Below are positions 33,619 through 44,880 of a DNA stretch of 64,000 nt, piece by piece. A program made the translations under genes and the position numbers. Each line of letters begins with the position of its first letter. The stretch's first letter is position 1. Source of the stretch: Viola odorata. Lineage: Eukaryota > Streptophyta > Magnoliopsida > Malpighiales > Violaceae. The notes under the pieces are model-generated. The model had not been told where the DNA came from. It saw only the letters and a program-made list of their open reading frames with translations, and did not search any database. The stretch lies in the NCBI GenBank assembly GCA_963691705.1, contig OY829540.1:43560158-43624157 (forward strand). The letters are read 5' to 3'.

Positions 33619-34140
33619 CTTTAGGGTCGGAGTCGGTTTTATTTTTTGAGGTGTTTATTTGTTTATTTACCCGCTTTGATAAATTGCTAATTGTTTATTT
33701 ATTCGCTTTGATATCAATTGTCATATGCATTTCATAGTGCCCTACACCCCGGGGATAATTACCAAATTAGGAGGGTAGTAGTGACGCCGTAGGACACATG
33801 TCCTGGGTAGTGTTCACCAATCCCAACTCGGATGAACCCCTAAAGATAGTCGAAAGGTTACACGATTCCGCAAGGAATCAGGACACTAGACGACACTTTA
33901 GGGACCTTTTCATGGTATCATCCGGGAACCGTTCAAGCCAGTTATAAAAGTAGGAACCAGAGCCCCAACACGTGTATCATAATCATATCTGCTTTGTCGT
34001 GGCTCTATTTATCTTGTTGTCATGCTTTCCATTTGTCGTAATTTTTCTTTTATACGAACTTTAAAATTCTTACACGTACAGGTTGCTTTGCACTTAAAAT
34101 TTTATTTCTGTCCCACAGGACCCATTTTTGCTCATTTGAT
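33619..34140 (+). other. Element B leader, no gene seen
   Basis: About 0.5 kb of non-coding leader between the primer site and ORF1. It may contain a packaging signal, but I could not identify one. Confidence 0.5.
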
Positions 34141-35862
34141 ATGTCGGCACCTACACTACTTTCACTTGATATTTTCGGGGGACGAAGTTTCGACGATCAG
34201 GCCACGCGAGGAGACCTGTTGGAACCTGGGTTCACCCCTGACATCACCACTAAGGTCAAAGTAGAAGTGATCGACTTCGACTTAACTAGGATTCAAAAGT
34301 TGAGAAATAAGTTAACTCAAGATGAGGAGACACAGTTTGAATGTAGCTACGGAAATCTACTGACCTTGGTTGATGTGAAGACCGATTGGGGTTGCATCTG
34401 GGCAACCCTAAAATTCTGGGATCCCTATTATCAGTGCTTCTCTTTTGACAAAGGGGTAGACTTGACTCCCACACTAGAGGAATATTTAGCTCTGATGTGC
34501 CTCGCATATCCGATATCGGTCATATACCAGAACGTTCGACTCGACTCCTCGAGTGTCAAAATAAGGCTTGATAAGTTGTTAGGAATCACTACTCGTGTCA
34601 AAGAAGGTGACTACTTCTGGTGTTGGTCAGATATTGAAGCACGATTTCAGTTGTCCAACAGGGAAAAACACTTAAGGATTCTGGCTTTCGCCATCGTAGG
34701 ATTCGTCCTTTTTCCTAAAATGAAGAACGTCATCGATTTTGCAGCTGCCAATGTCTTTTACGAGATGGAGGCAAACGTCATCAATCCTACAACAACCATC
34801 TTGGCCGAGACTTTTCACTCTCTGGACTCTTGTCGAAGAAAAGGGAAAGGAGGACTTACCTATTGCACCCAGTTGTTGATAGTATGGTTAGTCAGTCACT
34901 TCAAACAGACACCATATCAGTCCATATTTTTTGCAAGCTACATAAAATCGTGCCCTTTACTCAGAGTTATCAACGCAACAACCACAGATAATTGGAAAAT
35001 GGAGAATAAAGATGTCTGGGTCGACAGATTCATAAATCTCTCAGGAGAAGACTTTAGTTGGCACGCCAAATGGTTGCGGGCCTCCGATCCCATCGTTTGC
35101 TGCGGACCCCTACCTTGGGTTCCTTTGATCGGAGCATGGGGGTGCGGTCACTATTGCCCCGCCCTCGTCCTCAGACAGTTTTGCATCACGCAAGTAATCC
35201 CCATGACATTCGGCATGACAAGGTCAAACCTGCCACACACCGAAGAAAATCAGAACATTCAGCAGTACGCCCAAGACTGGACTCACCCCTTTTGTCTCAA
35301 AGGACGCATCGCCCCTGCAGCAACGATACCGGAATATCCACAGTGGAGGTTAAGATGAGTTAACGGCAATGTCTTACCCCGCCCGAAAAATCAGAAACCG
35401 ATGAAAGAAGAAGGGGAATCTCAGGTGAGCGAAGGGATGAATGTCATGGCTTACGCTCAAGTAGTGGAACAGATGCGAGCAACGCAAGAGGAACGAGATC
35501 AGATGGCAGAGGAAAAGGATGATTCCGTAGCCCATCAATGTTACCTAGAAGTCCAGATGAATGAGTTAGAAAGGCGTAGTAAGGACACTCTCCGCGTGCA
35601 AGAGACAAAACAGAAAGTGACCCTCAAGGACTTTAAGGAACGTTTGAACAACGAAATCCGCAAGAAAGAAGCATCAAGTGCCATAATTGAAGACAAAAGT
35701 TTGGTAATAAGGATCTTGACCACTCGCGCAGACTTGGGAGACAGGAAGAGCCAAGCACTGCAAAGCCGGATTACAGCTTTAGAGGCCGAGATAGACATGC
35801 AAAAAGGGGAGATGGCCTCGATGGAATACCTTTGGCAGGAGCAAGAGGATCCCGACCTCTAG
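34141..35862 (+). pseudogene. Element B ORF1 (Ogre-type extra ORF), one in-frame TGA
   Basis: Ogre elements carry an ORF of unknown role between the 5' LTR and gag; this is it. ATG 34141 (MSAPTLLSLDIFGGRSFDDQ). A single frame covers 573 codons, broken only by TGA at 35356-35358. Residues ~1-405 form a globular part rich in Trp/Cys/Phe (DWGCIWATLKFWDPYYQCFS; LTPTLEEYLALMCLAYPI), reminiscent of plant-mobile-domain-like sequences. Residues ~420-570 are a long coiled coil (MRATQEERDQMAEEKDD ... ALQSRITALEAEIDMQKGEM). The combination of globular domain plus coiled coil resembles in plan antisense genes 3 and 4 of element C, although I see no clear sequence match. Function unknown. Confidence 0.7.
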
Positions 35863-36648
35863 GGTTGATACCTTCATGGGAAGACTCGAATGTTGGCAGC
35901 CCTTTTCTTTCTTCGTATAACTAGGATCCCTGATTTCATCTACTTAGCCATTTTTTATGAATTTAGGTAGTTGGCAAGTTTACCATATTTTGTAAACCCC
36001 TTTTTAATAAAGTCGTACTCTTTCGGATATTTATTAAATCGCCTCAACTTTCTATATCAATTGTCCATCCAATACAACTCGAAAGACCATTGCAAAAAGA
36101 AAAGAGAAAATCCCTCCGGGATAAACACAATCATTTCACCAAAATTTAAAAAAAAAATTCCTACCGAATATTGCTCATGGCCATGTCCTCCTTGCTCATC
36201 ACAAACTCCAAATTCATGGTATAGATCATCATTCCTCTCCTCGGATGGGTTCACCAGGCATCAGGCCCTGCATCGTTTGAATGCATCATTTGAAAGCATA
36301 GTGTAAAAAGAGATCTTCCTAGCATAGCGACATTGGTTGCCCTTGCTGATTTAGGTTTCGCTGATAGCATCTCAGATTGCTTCACGTCATTGGAATGAAT
36401 AGAGGCTTCCTTCATATCTTGTCAATGACCAGGATATCTTGCCTCTCCGACAACCCTGAAAATATCAAGTGAAAGTGTAGCCGGAAAAGTGAATGACCAA
36501 CGTGGAGGCCTCGGGATTGCACATCACCTGCATATCATCACCTGTACTTACTCCTTTTTTCTGTATTTCTTTTTTCAGGTTTACGATAGCTTCTCGAAAG
36601 CAAGCTACTTCGCACAGGCTCCCCATAACTAGACTTCAAAAATGAAAA
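35863..36648 (+). other. Spacer between element B ORF1 and gag
   Basis: Non-coding. A polypyrimidine tract ending TTTTTTCAG at 36578 shortly before the gag ATG (36649) looks like a 3' splice site, which could let gag-pol be read from a spliced RNA. No donor could be fixed. Confidence 0.45.
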
Positions 36649-39600
36649 ATGACTGAGTAGGCTAAGGCTGATGAAGTACTAACAGCTAGAATCGCAGAGT
36701 TAGAGGAACAAGTTAGGATTACTATAGAAAGGGCCGCCAGGGCCGAAAAGGAGAGAGATGAAGCTACCACCGAATTCCCACAAGGTTTTTATCCCACTCA
36801 AACAGTAGGACCTCCCTCTTCGCTCGCCGTCGCAGGACCTTCAGTACCTCAGCCACTTTTTGGTCCCGAGGGCCAATGGAAATGGATTAGTCCCTTCACT
36901 GTACCCACCGCTGCAAATCCTATGGTTAATACGGGTGAAGAAATTACCACGTCACTTCAGCGCCTTTCGACTAACCCTGTCGTAGACTCCGGTAAGAGTC
37001 AGGCCCACCTAGAAGCCCCGTATCTCCCTCCCCTTCCTCCAAGCACAATTCCCGGACCTGTGGGAATTCAGCCTCCTGCTTCCTACCCAATACAACCTCA
37101 GTTCTTGTCGGAACCTCTACTACCATTTGGTTCTAACCCCATTATGGCCGAGAAACTGAAAAGTGATAGGCTGAATTTGCTCGAAGAAAGACTCAGAGCG
37201 ACCGAAGGGGCTGATCCGTTTGACCCTACTAGTCCCGCCGATATGTGCATGGTCCCCGGGATCGTTATACCACTGAAGTACAAGATCCCCAACTTTGAAA
37301 AGTATACTGGGGTCGAGTGCCCAAAGACCCACCTCAGAGCATATTGTAATAAGATGGCAGAGATGATCCACAACGAGCCATTGTTGATTCATCTATTTCG
37401 GGAAAGCTTAGCCAAACACTCCCTAACTTGGTATATGGGCCTAGACCGAGCCAGGATCAGGATGTAGAGAGACTTGTCCGATGCCTTCTTCAAACAATAC
37501 AAATTCAACATGGAGGTCACTCCCGACCGCGCCGACCTGCAAGATCTGGAAAAGAAAATCGGCGAGTCCGTGAAAACCTATGCTCAGAGATGGAGAGAGT
37601 TAGCTTCCAGAATCTCTCCTCCTTTAAGTGACAAGGAACTCTTGTCAATTTTTGTGCACACCTTCAAAGCTCCCTACTACACCTACCTGATCTCGAATTC
37701 GTCAAACAGTTTCTCCGACATAGTCCTAGTTGCCGAAAGAGTCGAGCAAGGGATTAAGTCCGGACGAATCATAACTTCGGCACCGGAGTCGGCACCAAAG
37801 AAAGCGCCCGTCGTGAAAAGAGATGTTGGATTTGTCGCTCCCCAAGCTAATCACCGGCAATCATTTCCACCACCTCCGCCTTATTTATCGCCACCGCCTT
37901 ATCCTCTGCCATCGCTATATCAACCCACCTTCTTTCCTTTTACCTCACCACCCGTTGCTAATATCACACCTCAAAATCCTACACATTTCCCACCACCTCC
38001 AGCACAAATATTACAACCCATGCAACCTAAGCCATATAACCCACCAAAGGACCCAAATAACTAAAACACATCAAACAATCGGTGGAACCGAGAGCCATTG
38101 CCTCCTCTTCCTCTTCCCGTGGGAGAAATGTACAAACATCTCTTGGAAGCCAGACAGATCGTACCAGTTCCAGCTCAGCCCCAATTGCCTCCTTACCCGA
38201 AATGGTATGATCTTAACATAAGATGCGAATACCACGTTGGAGCCCCGGGTCACACTCTGGAGAACTGCTTCGTATTCAAAGTGAAAGTTCATCACTTGAT
38301 CAAAAGTGGGTGGGTATCTTTCGAAGGGTTAGCTAAAGGACCCAACACATCCACCAACCCTCTCCCCAATCATTCTCAAGGAAATGGAGGGGTAAACGCC
38401 ATCTCAGTAGGAGAAAGCGACGACCCTCCTTCTTTGCTATCAAGTTGGCCACAAGAATAACTTTTCCTGGCCTTAGCTCGAGGAGGATATATACCATACT
38501 CGAAAAGCAATCCATGTCACTGCATGTACTGCAGGGGAAACAACGGTCATGAGATCCAAGGCTGCGAGTTGTTCGCAGGAAAGGTGAGACAACTCTTAGG
38601 TTTCGGAGTAATACAAACCCAGAAAGTGACCCACGGGGAAGGATCCATTAATGCCATCGGAGATGAATTTCCTATCCCGCATTTGCACCACTCCAAAGGA
38701 ACCCCACCCCCACTCCAAATCATCCAAAATAAAAAGTCAACTTCGTCATACAAACAATTCTCCACGCACCGCGATGAGGGCGACCATGAGATTGACACCA
38801 TGGGTCAGCCTTCTAGGAAATTTGACTATCTTGTCAGGTATTCTGCACCACCCTCCCATTCTAGTGCAGCGCCATTACCATCCTCTTGGGAAACCCCGGA
38901 TTCCAAATCGTACCCTTCACCGACGTGGTCACCTCCCCCGTTTCCTTTGAAGGAAATCTACGCAAGCCTCCTAGCAGATGGGCAGATTACGCCATCCCCG
39001 CTCTCACCTCAACCAACTCCTTACCCTAGTTGTTATGATCCAAAGGTTAGCTGCAAATATCACGCCGGAACCCGAGGACACTCCCTGGAAGACTGTTATG
39101 CCTTTAAAGAAAAGGTCGATCATTTGACCAAACGCGAACGAATCTCTTCCAAAGGTTCAGCAAAGTGTCCTGACGTGGCGACCAGTCCTCTGCCGCACCA
39201 TAATCCTGGGATGAACAACATTTTGTCTGAAGAAATCAACGATTCTCTCCCTTCAGCGAGAGAAGCGCCCAAAGAACTTTTCTTTGCATTGGCTAAAAGT
39301 GGATACCTGTCATACCCAGAGAATAATCAGGCCCTGTGCCTATTCTGCCAAGGGGAAAGCAAGCACGAAATCCAGGATTGCAGACTTTTTTGGCAGAAAG
39401 TCGAGCAACTTACAACATTCGAGATCATTTAGACCGAAGGGAAAACCAGAGGAGCAATCAACGCCATCGAGGACAATTCTCCAGCACCCGATTCCTTCGA
39501 ATATGTGGCCCAAACATTTTGTGTGAATACTCCTAGCCAAGACTTACACGCGGTCTCATTTAACTACGGATACACGGTGGTCACCACCCCTCCCGTTGTC

Positions 39601-40953
39601 GCACCAACAAGGCAAGCTATCGGCGAAACCTCTCCTATCGGGGGCATGACCCGCATCGGAAGGTGCTACATATCGGAGGAAGTAGAGAAACAAAGACATG
39701 CCAAGGGAAAAAATCCTTTGATCCACGAAGAGACGGTAGAAGAGACGCAAGGGTTGAACAAACCTGTAACCGAGGATGAGACAGCTGAGTTCCTCAAAAT
39801 CATGAAACAGAGCGAGTTCAGCATCATCGAACAACTAAAGAAAACCCCGGCTCGCATTTCCATCATGGAGCTAATCCTTACTTCAGAGCCTCATCGCCAA
39901 GCTCTCTTAAAAGTCTTGAAGCAAGCCTTCGTAACTAAGGATATCACCACGGAGGGGGTGGAAAACCTTGTCGGAAGAATTCAAGCCCTAAATAGCATTT
40001 CCTTCTCCGAAGAAGAGATCGACCCCGCAGGAAGAGGTCACAATAAGGCCTTGTATATCACGGTAGAATGCAAGGGACATGTCATAGCAAAGGCCCTGAT
40101 TGATAACGGGTCCGCACTAAATGTCATGCCCAGGCATGTCCTCGAACAACTACCGGTTGATTTTTCTCACATGAAACCTAGCGAAATTATGGGTAGGGCT
40201 TTCGTTGGCACCACTCGAGAGATCATCTGGAATTTTGAGTTAGATATGGTCATCGGGCCCCAAACTTTCGCCTTGACATTTCAGATCATGGAAATCCAAT
40301 CCGCTTACAGCATACTTCTAGGACGACCATGGATCCATTCGGTAGGAGCCGTCCCCTCTTCCCTGCATCAGTGCCTCAAATACGTCAAAGACAATGCCCT
40401 CGTCACAATAAAGGCAGAAGAAGCCTTAATCTTGGCCAAACATTTGTCCGTGCCTTACATCGAGACTACTGAAACCTTGGAGAGCTCTTTTCAAGCCTTT
40501 AAAATCGTCAATGCGGATTGGATCGAGGAAAGATCCCCCGTTCTCGAAGCCTCAAATTCTGAAATGGACGAAACAACCACTAAGTTAATACCAGAGGGAA
40601 ATTTCCAACTGGGAAAAAGGCTCGGGGCCAAGTTACAAGGGTTGAAAGACTTGGCACCTCCAAAGAGCTTCGAAGACCGCTTTGGTTTAGGGTACCAACC
40701 CAACAAGGCCGATTTTGCCAAAATTGCCCAAGAAAAGAAAGAAAAGCAACTGGCTAAGCTATTTGGACATTTTGCGCCAAGTGGTGAAATGCAGATCCCC
40801 CATATTAGAACCACGTTCCCCTTCGCAGCTGAAACTATCAATGAAAGTCCGATCAGGGTATCGGACCTCCGTATTTGCACTCTGGGAGAAGAAGAATCGT
40901 CACCCAGTTCAGTCATTTTCGTAAGGAAGTCAGGGGAGTCTGTGTGCAACTGA
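36649..40953 (+). pseudogene. Element B gag-protease, one frame with five premature stops
   Basis: A single frame runs from ATG 36649 (MTE*AKADEVLTARIAELEE) to TGA 40951. Stops: TAG 36658, TAG 37465, TAA 38062, TAA 38458, TAG 39430. No frameshift. N-terminal coiled coil, Pro-rich segment, gag core (PNFEKYTGVECPKTHLRAYC ... SLTWYMGLDRARI ... ETYAQRWREL-like), then a duplicated zinc module (38098-38640 and 38930-39470). The protease lies at 39505-40953 with active site IDNGSALNVMP (about 40099-40131) and LLGRPWIHSVGAVPSSLHQC (about 40316-40375). Family function: particle assembly and polyprotein cleavage. Confidence 0.8.
38098..39470 (+). repeat. Duplicated zinc-knuckle module in element B gag
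   Basis: Copy 1 has CEYHVGAPGHTLENC (C-x2-H-x5-H-x4-C) and then CMYCRGNNGHEIQGC. Copy 2 has CKYHAGTRGHSLEDC and CLFCQGESKHEIQDC. Each copy has the same order: EMYKHLLEAR/EIYASLLADG, YPKWYD/YPSCYD, first knuckle, KVHHLIKSG/KVDHLTKRE, second knuckle, a KVRQLL/KVEQLT helix. So a unit of about 180 codons was duplicated in tandem inside gag. Confidence 0.7.
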
Positions 40954-41140
40954 ACCACCACCATGCTTCCAGATGTCTCTCCGTAATTACTCCTTTTTTG
41001 AAAAAAAAAATATAATATGTTGTGTGCACGTTTTCTTACGGAAACATTTTTGTAGGGACTCACGTTCCCCTTTGTTAAAAATCAATATATATGCAATTTT
41101 CATTTTACGCATCTCTTCTTTTTCGCATTTTTATTTTCAG
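40929..41140 (+). other. Putative intron between protease and RT of element B
   Basis: Ogre elements splice out an intron between protease and RT. Here the two ORFs are in different frames and separated by AT-rich DNA. The acceptor TTTTTATTTTCAG ends at 41140. The best-looking donor, GTAAGG at 40921, would put the RT out of frame (an early TAG). A weaker GT at 40929 joins in frame. The donor is therefore uncertain. Confidence 0.5.
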
Positions 41141-42877
41141 GATGAATCTTAGGTCAGATTGTCTTGATAAAACCTATGTCTTTACTGGCGAAGAAATTGT
41201 CGTCACAACCGAAGACAAGGTCGAAATCCCCTGCGAATTAGCCCGTTTGCTGGAAAGTTCAGAAAAGGAAATAACCCCTCATCGGGAGGAATTGGAAGAA
41301 GTAAATTTGGGGGCAAGCAAGGAGAATCAGAAGTTGGTTAAGATCGGAACTACCCTGGACACAACTCAAAGAGAAAGGTTGATTTCCCTCCTTAAAGACT
41401 ACTCAGACGTATTTGCATGGTCATACGTCGATATGTCAGGTCTTGATCCCGGGATAGTTGAGCATCGCATCCCGTTGAAGCCTAAGTTTAAACCTATCAA
41501 ACAAAAACTCCGATGGATGCATCCAGACATCCTTTTGAAAATCAAAGAAGAAGTTACCAAGCAACTAGATGCGGGTTTCTTAAGAGTTGCCGAGTACCCA
41601 GAATGGATCGCCAATATAGTGCCAGTGCCTAAGAAAGATGGGAAAGTCCGCACGTGCGTGGACTTCCGGGATCTTAATCGAGCCAGCCCTAAGGATGACT
41701 TCCCACTTCCCCATATCGGCATCTTGGTGGATAATGCCGCTAGTAACGACATGTTCTCCTTTATGGATGGATTTTCGGGATACAATCAGATCAAGATGGC
41801 ACCCGAAGATAATGAAAAAATGACCTTCATCACGCCCTGGGGAACCTTCTACTACAAAGTAATGCCCTTCGGATTAAAAAACGCAGGAGCCACTTACCAA
41901 CGTGCTGCCGTCACCCTTTTCCATGACATGATGCATAAAGAATTGGAAATATATGTCGACGACATGATAGCCAAATCTCGCGGGATGCAAGATCATGTAG
42001 ACATCCTAAAGAAGGTATTCGAAAGGTTGAGACAATTTCAGCTACGGCTAAACCCAGCTAAGTGTGCCTTTGGAGTGACCTCCGGAAAGTTGTTAGGATT
42101 CATCGTCAGTAACAAAGGCATAGAAGTGGATCCTGATAAGATAAAGGCAATTCAAGAGCTACTCGCTCCCAGCACCGAAAAAGAAGTACGAAGCTTCTTA
42201 GGACGCATCAACTACATCGCTCGCTTTATCAGCCAGTTAACACTTACCTACGAACCGATGTTCAAAATGTTAAGGAAGCACGGAGATGCAGAATGGGATG
42301 AAGATTGCCAGAAAGCCTTTGAGAAAATCAAGACATATCTGCAAAGCCCACCTGTACTAGCTCCCCCGACGCCAGGACGTCCCTTGCTCATGTATATGAC
42401 AGTCACGGCTAGCACCATGGGCTGCGTTTTGGGACAGCATGATGAGTCAGGAAGGCGTGAACAAGCCATTTACTACCTCAGTAAAAAATTCAACGAATGC
42501 AAAATGCGCTACTCCATGTTGGAACGAACTTGTTGCGCCCTAGCATGGTGCGCCCGAAGGCTCTGGCAGTACATGTTGTATTACACGACATGGCTAATCT
42601 CCCGCATGGATCCTCTAAAGTACATCTTTGAGAAGCCGTATCTGTCAAGCCGTATTTGTAGATGGCAAGTCTTACTGGCCGAGCACGAGGTCATATATGT
42701 AACACGAAAGGCAATTAAGGCGAGCGCCCTCGCCGATCACTTGGCTGATCATGCCTTGGACGAATATGAGTCGTTGAGCTTCAACTTCCCTAATGAGGAC
42801 ATCGTATTGATTAGTGATGAGATCACGGAAGATCTTAGAGAAGATGATTGGTGGACCATGTTCTTCAACGGTGTAGT
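41141..42877 (+). pseudogene. Element B reverse transcriptase-RNase H, split by element D
   Basis: Open for ~578 codons after the putative acceptor (MNLRSDCLDKTYVF). Motifs: VPKKDGKVRTCVDFRDLNRA, FSFMDGFSGYNQIKMAPEDN, VMPFGLKNAGATYQRAAVTL and catalytic YVDDMIAKS (41953-41979). Then the connection domain, the first RNase H (about 42250-42600) and a linker (KASALADHLAD). The archaeal-type second RNase H begins WWTMFFNG (about 42848) and is cut by element D at 42877. It resumes at 50760. Confidence 0.8.
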
Positions 42878-44042
42878 GTGATATGATCCCAGCCAGAGCC
42901 AACCCTAGTGCCACCGCACCCGCAGGCGCAACCACCCGCGCCAAGGCCCGAGCCTTGGAGGATGCATCCGCGAGCCTCCCATTGCCGCCCACGGGTCCGA
43001 TCACTCGTGCCAGGGCCCGCGCCCTACAAGTGAGGCTCAGTAGCCTCATCCATATGGAACTGAAGGCAGAGACAGCCTCGGAGGAAGCCAGCCTGCGCGC
43101 ACCCCAGCCGCACCTCGTAACCCTAATCCGCACCGCGTCTGCGCCTACGGATGGGCTACACATGGCCACCTCAGACCTTTAGGTCCACCAGCACCCTTTT
43201 CCTATTTTTGACCAGGCCATGTTCATTTATAATACAAGAGAGGAGTCCAGGCCAAAAATCAGGAGAAACGCCCGAAGGATTTGGGACAGGCCCAAATCAC
43301 AAGCCCGCATTGGACAGCGAAAGCCACTACCGAGCCTTTTGAATATTAGAGCATATTTCCTCGCACAATATTCAGCCCAGAACTTCATATATGTGTTAGG
43401 ACGTTTCCCTCAAAGTTTCAGTGGGAACGCTCGAGGGAATAAGGAAAACGCCTTGTTTCCTTAAAACGTGATTCGGCGGACCCGCAAGCAAAGCCACTTG
43501 GGCCTTTTGACCTAAACGGCGGAGCCTGCACTTCTATCCTATTTAGTAGACTTTATTTATGTTATTCTAGGGTTTCAGAACTTATTTGGAAGGGTGGCTT
43601 GTTGCCATTTTCGTTTAATTCATTTTTTAGAAACTAAACTAGTTTCCATTTTTGGAATTAGGGTTTTGCGCTTCCTTAAAAAGGAGCCGCCCATGTTATT
43701 TTCAGCAGACTTTGATTATTGATTATTGAAAGCATATTTCTTGGGATCTTTATCCACTTGTTCTTGATGAACCTTGCAACTAATTGAGTTTCGTGCATTC
43801 GATTAGCTTGTCAAGTAAAACTTGAAAGCACCTTTCATTGAGTCATCCGTTCTTTGGATTGCCAAGCATTACGATTTGGAGATTCAGAGGTTTGACGCAA
43901 GATCCTCAAGGGATTCTGCGTGGAGTGCCAAGCATTGCGACTTGGAGATTCACGTGTCTTCTTCGAGTTATTTTCCGCATTGAAAGCCACGTCGTCGGAC
44001 AACGATCTAAGGAGGGCGTTCTAGCCTACAAGGAACGCAGCA
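42878..44042 (+). repeat. Element D 5' LTR
   Basis: Starts TGATATGATCCC, ends ACGCAGCA. Its first 300 bp contain the copy of the gag-pol C-terminal coding stretch (open from 42883 to 43182). Confidence 0.85.
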
Positions 44043-44056
44043 GTTGGTAGCGGAGC
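44043..44056 (+). promoter_or_regulatory. Element D primer binding site
   Basis: GTTGGTAGCGGAGC directly after the LTR. It resembles TGGTATCAGAGC, the initiator-Met tRNA site, with two differences. Confidence 0.55.
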
Positions 44057-44880
44057 TCAGCTGTCCCGACTTGGTAAATCTATCCCTTTAATTATTGCAT
44101 TTTCTTTGTTAGAATTGGTATTCCTTCTTCTCTTCTACACCAATTCTCTTGCGTGCTGTGTGTTAGTTGTCTTGTGTCAATTGTGTCTTGTGTGTGCGAT
44201 TAGTGTGCAAATCATTTCAACGATTTGTAGGTCTTTACTATTTTCAAAAAAAAAAAAAAAAAACAAAATCCCCCAAAGTGTCTTAGTTAATTTTTGTTTT
44301 CAGTTGCATTGAATTTCAAAAAAAAAAAAAAGTGAAACAATTTCGTCAAAAACAGAACAGAGACGAAATCAGTACCATTCAAAAAAAAAAAAGGGAGGAA
44401 CTTCAGAATCAAATACTAGAGTGAATTAGTGACTCATAGCAAAAAGAATCAGTGGATTTCGAATTGGGAATCAAAAGTTGTGGCAAAAACAAGTTTCAAA
44501 ACCCTAATCGCATGCCATTAGCGTTTTTGAGTTTATAAACTGACTCAATCCGTTTATTTTGAGCTTTTCTTTGATTCCAAGACTACTGTACCTTCCTACT
44601 CTGTAGTAAACTTGATTGATTGATTGATCTTTGCAATTAAATCGAGTATACTACCTCAAAATTTTCTTTCTACACTAGTTTTCTTTGTGTGTCTCTTTGG
44701 CAGCTTTTCTTGAAAATTCTTTGAGTCAGGTTCATCTTGGAAACTTGGAGACGGATCTGGACAGTTTGCTTTGAGAGATTTTTGTGAGATTAATAGAGAG
44801 ACAAACACGAGCGTAAACACGTGAGGGAGTGATAGTTTTAGGCAATTTTACGCTTGCAATTTTCTTTTGTGGATTTCAGG
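44057..44880 (+). other. Element D leader, no gene seen
   Basis: Untranslated leader of about 0.8 kb. It has three A-runs (44248-44265, 44319-44331, 44381-44391) and TGATTGATTGAT. No ORF of coding character. Confidence 0.6.

Noticed and set aside
41141..42877. Integrated pararetrovirus (caulimovirus-like) reverse transcriptase
   Set aside because: The RT is followed by RNase H and a DDE integrase, with LTRs and a TSD around the whole unit, so it is a gypsy LTR retrotransposon.
44248..44391. Poly(A) runs suggesting a processed pseudogene
   Set aside because: They lie in the element D leader between primer site and gag, without a target duplication or an upstream exon-like sequence.
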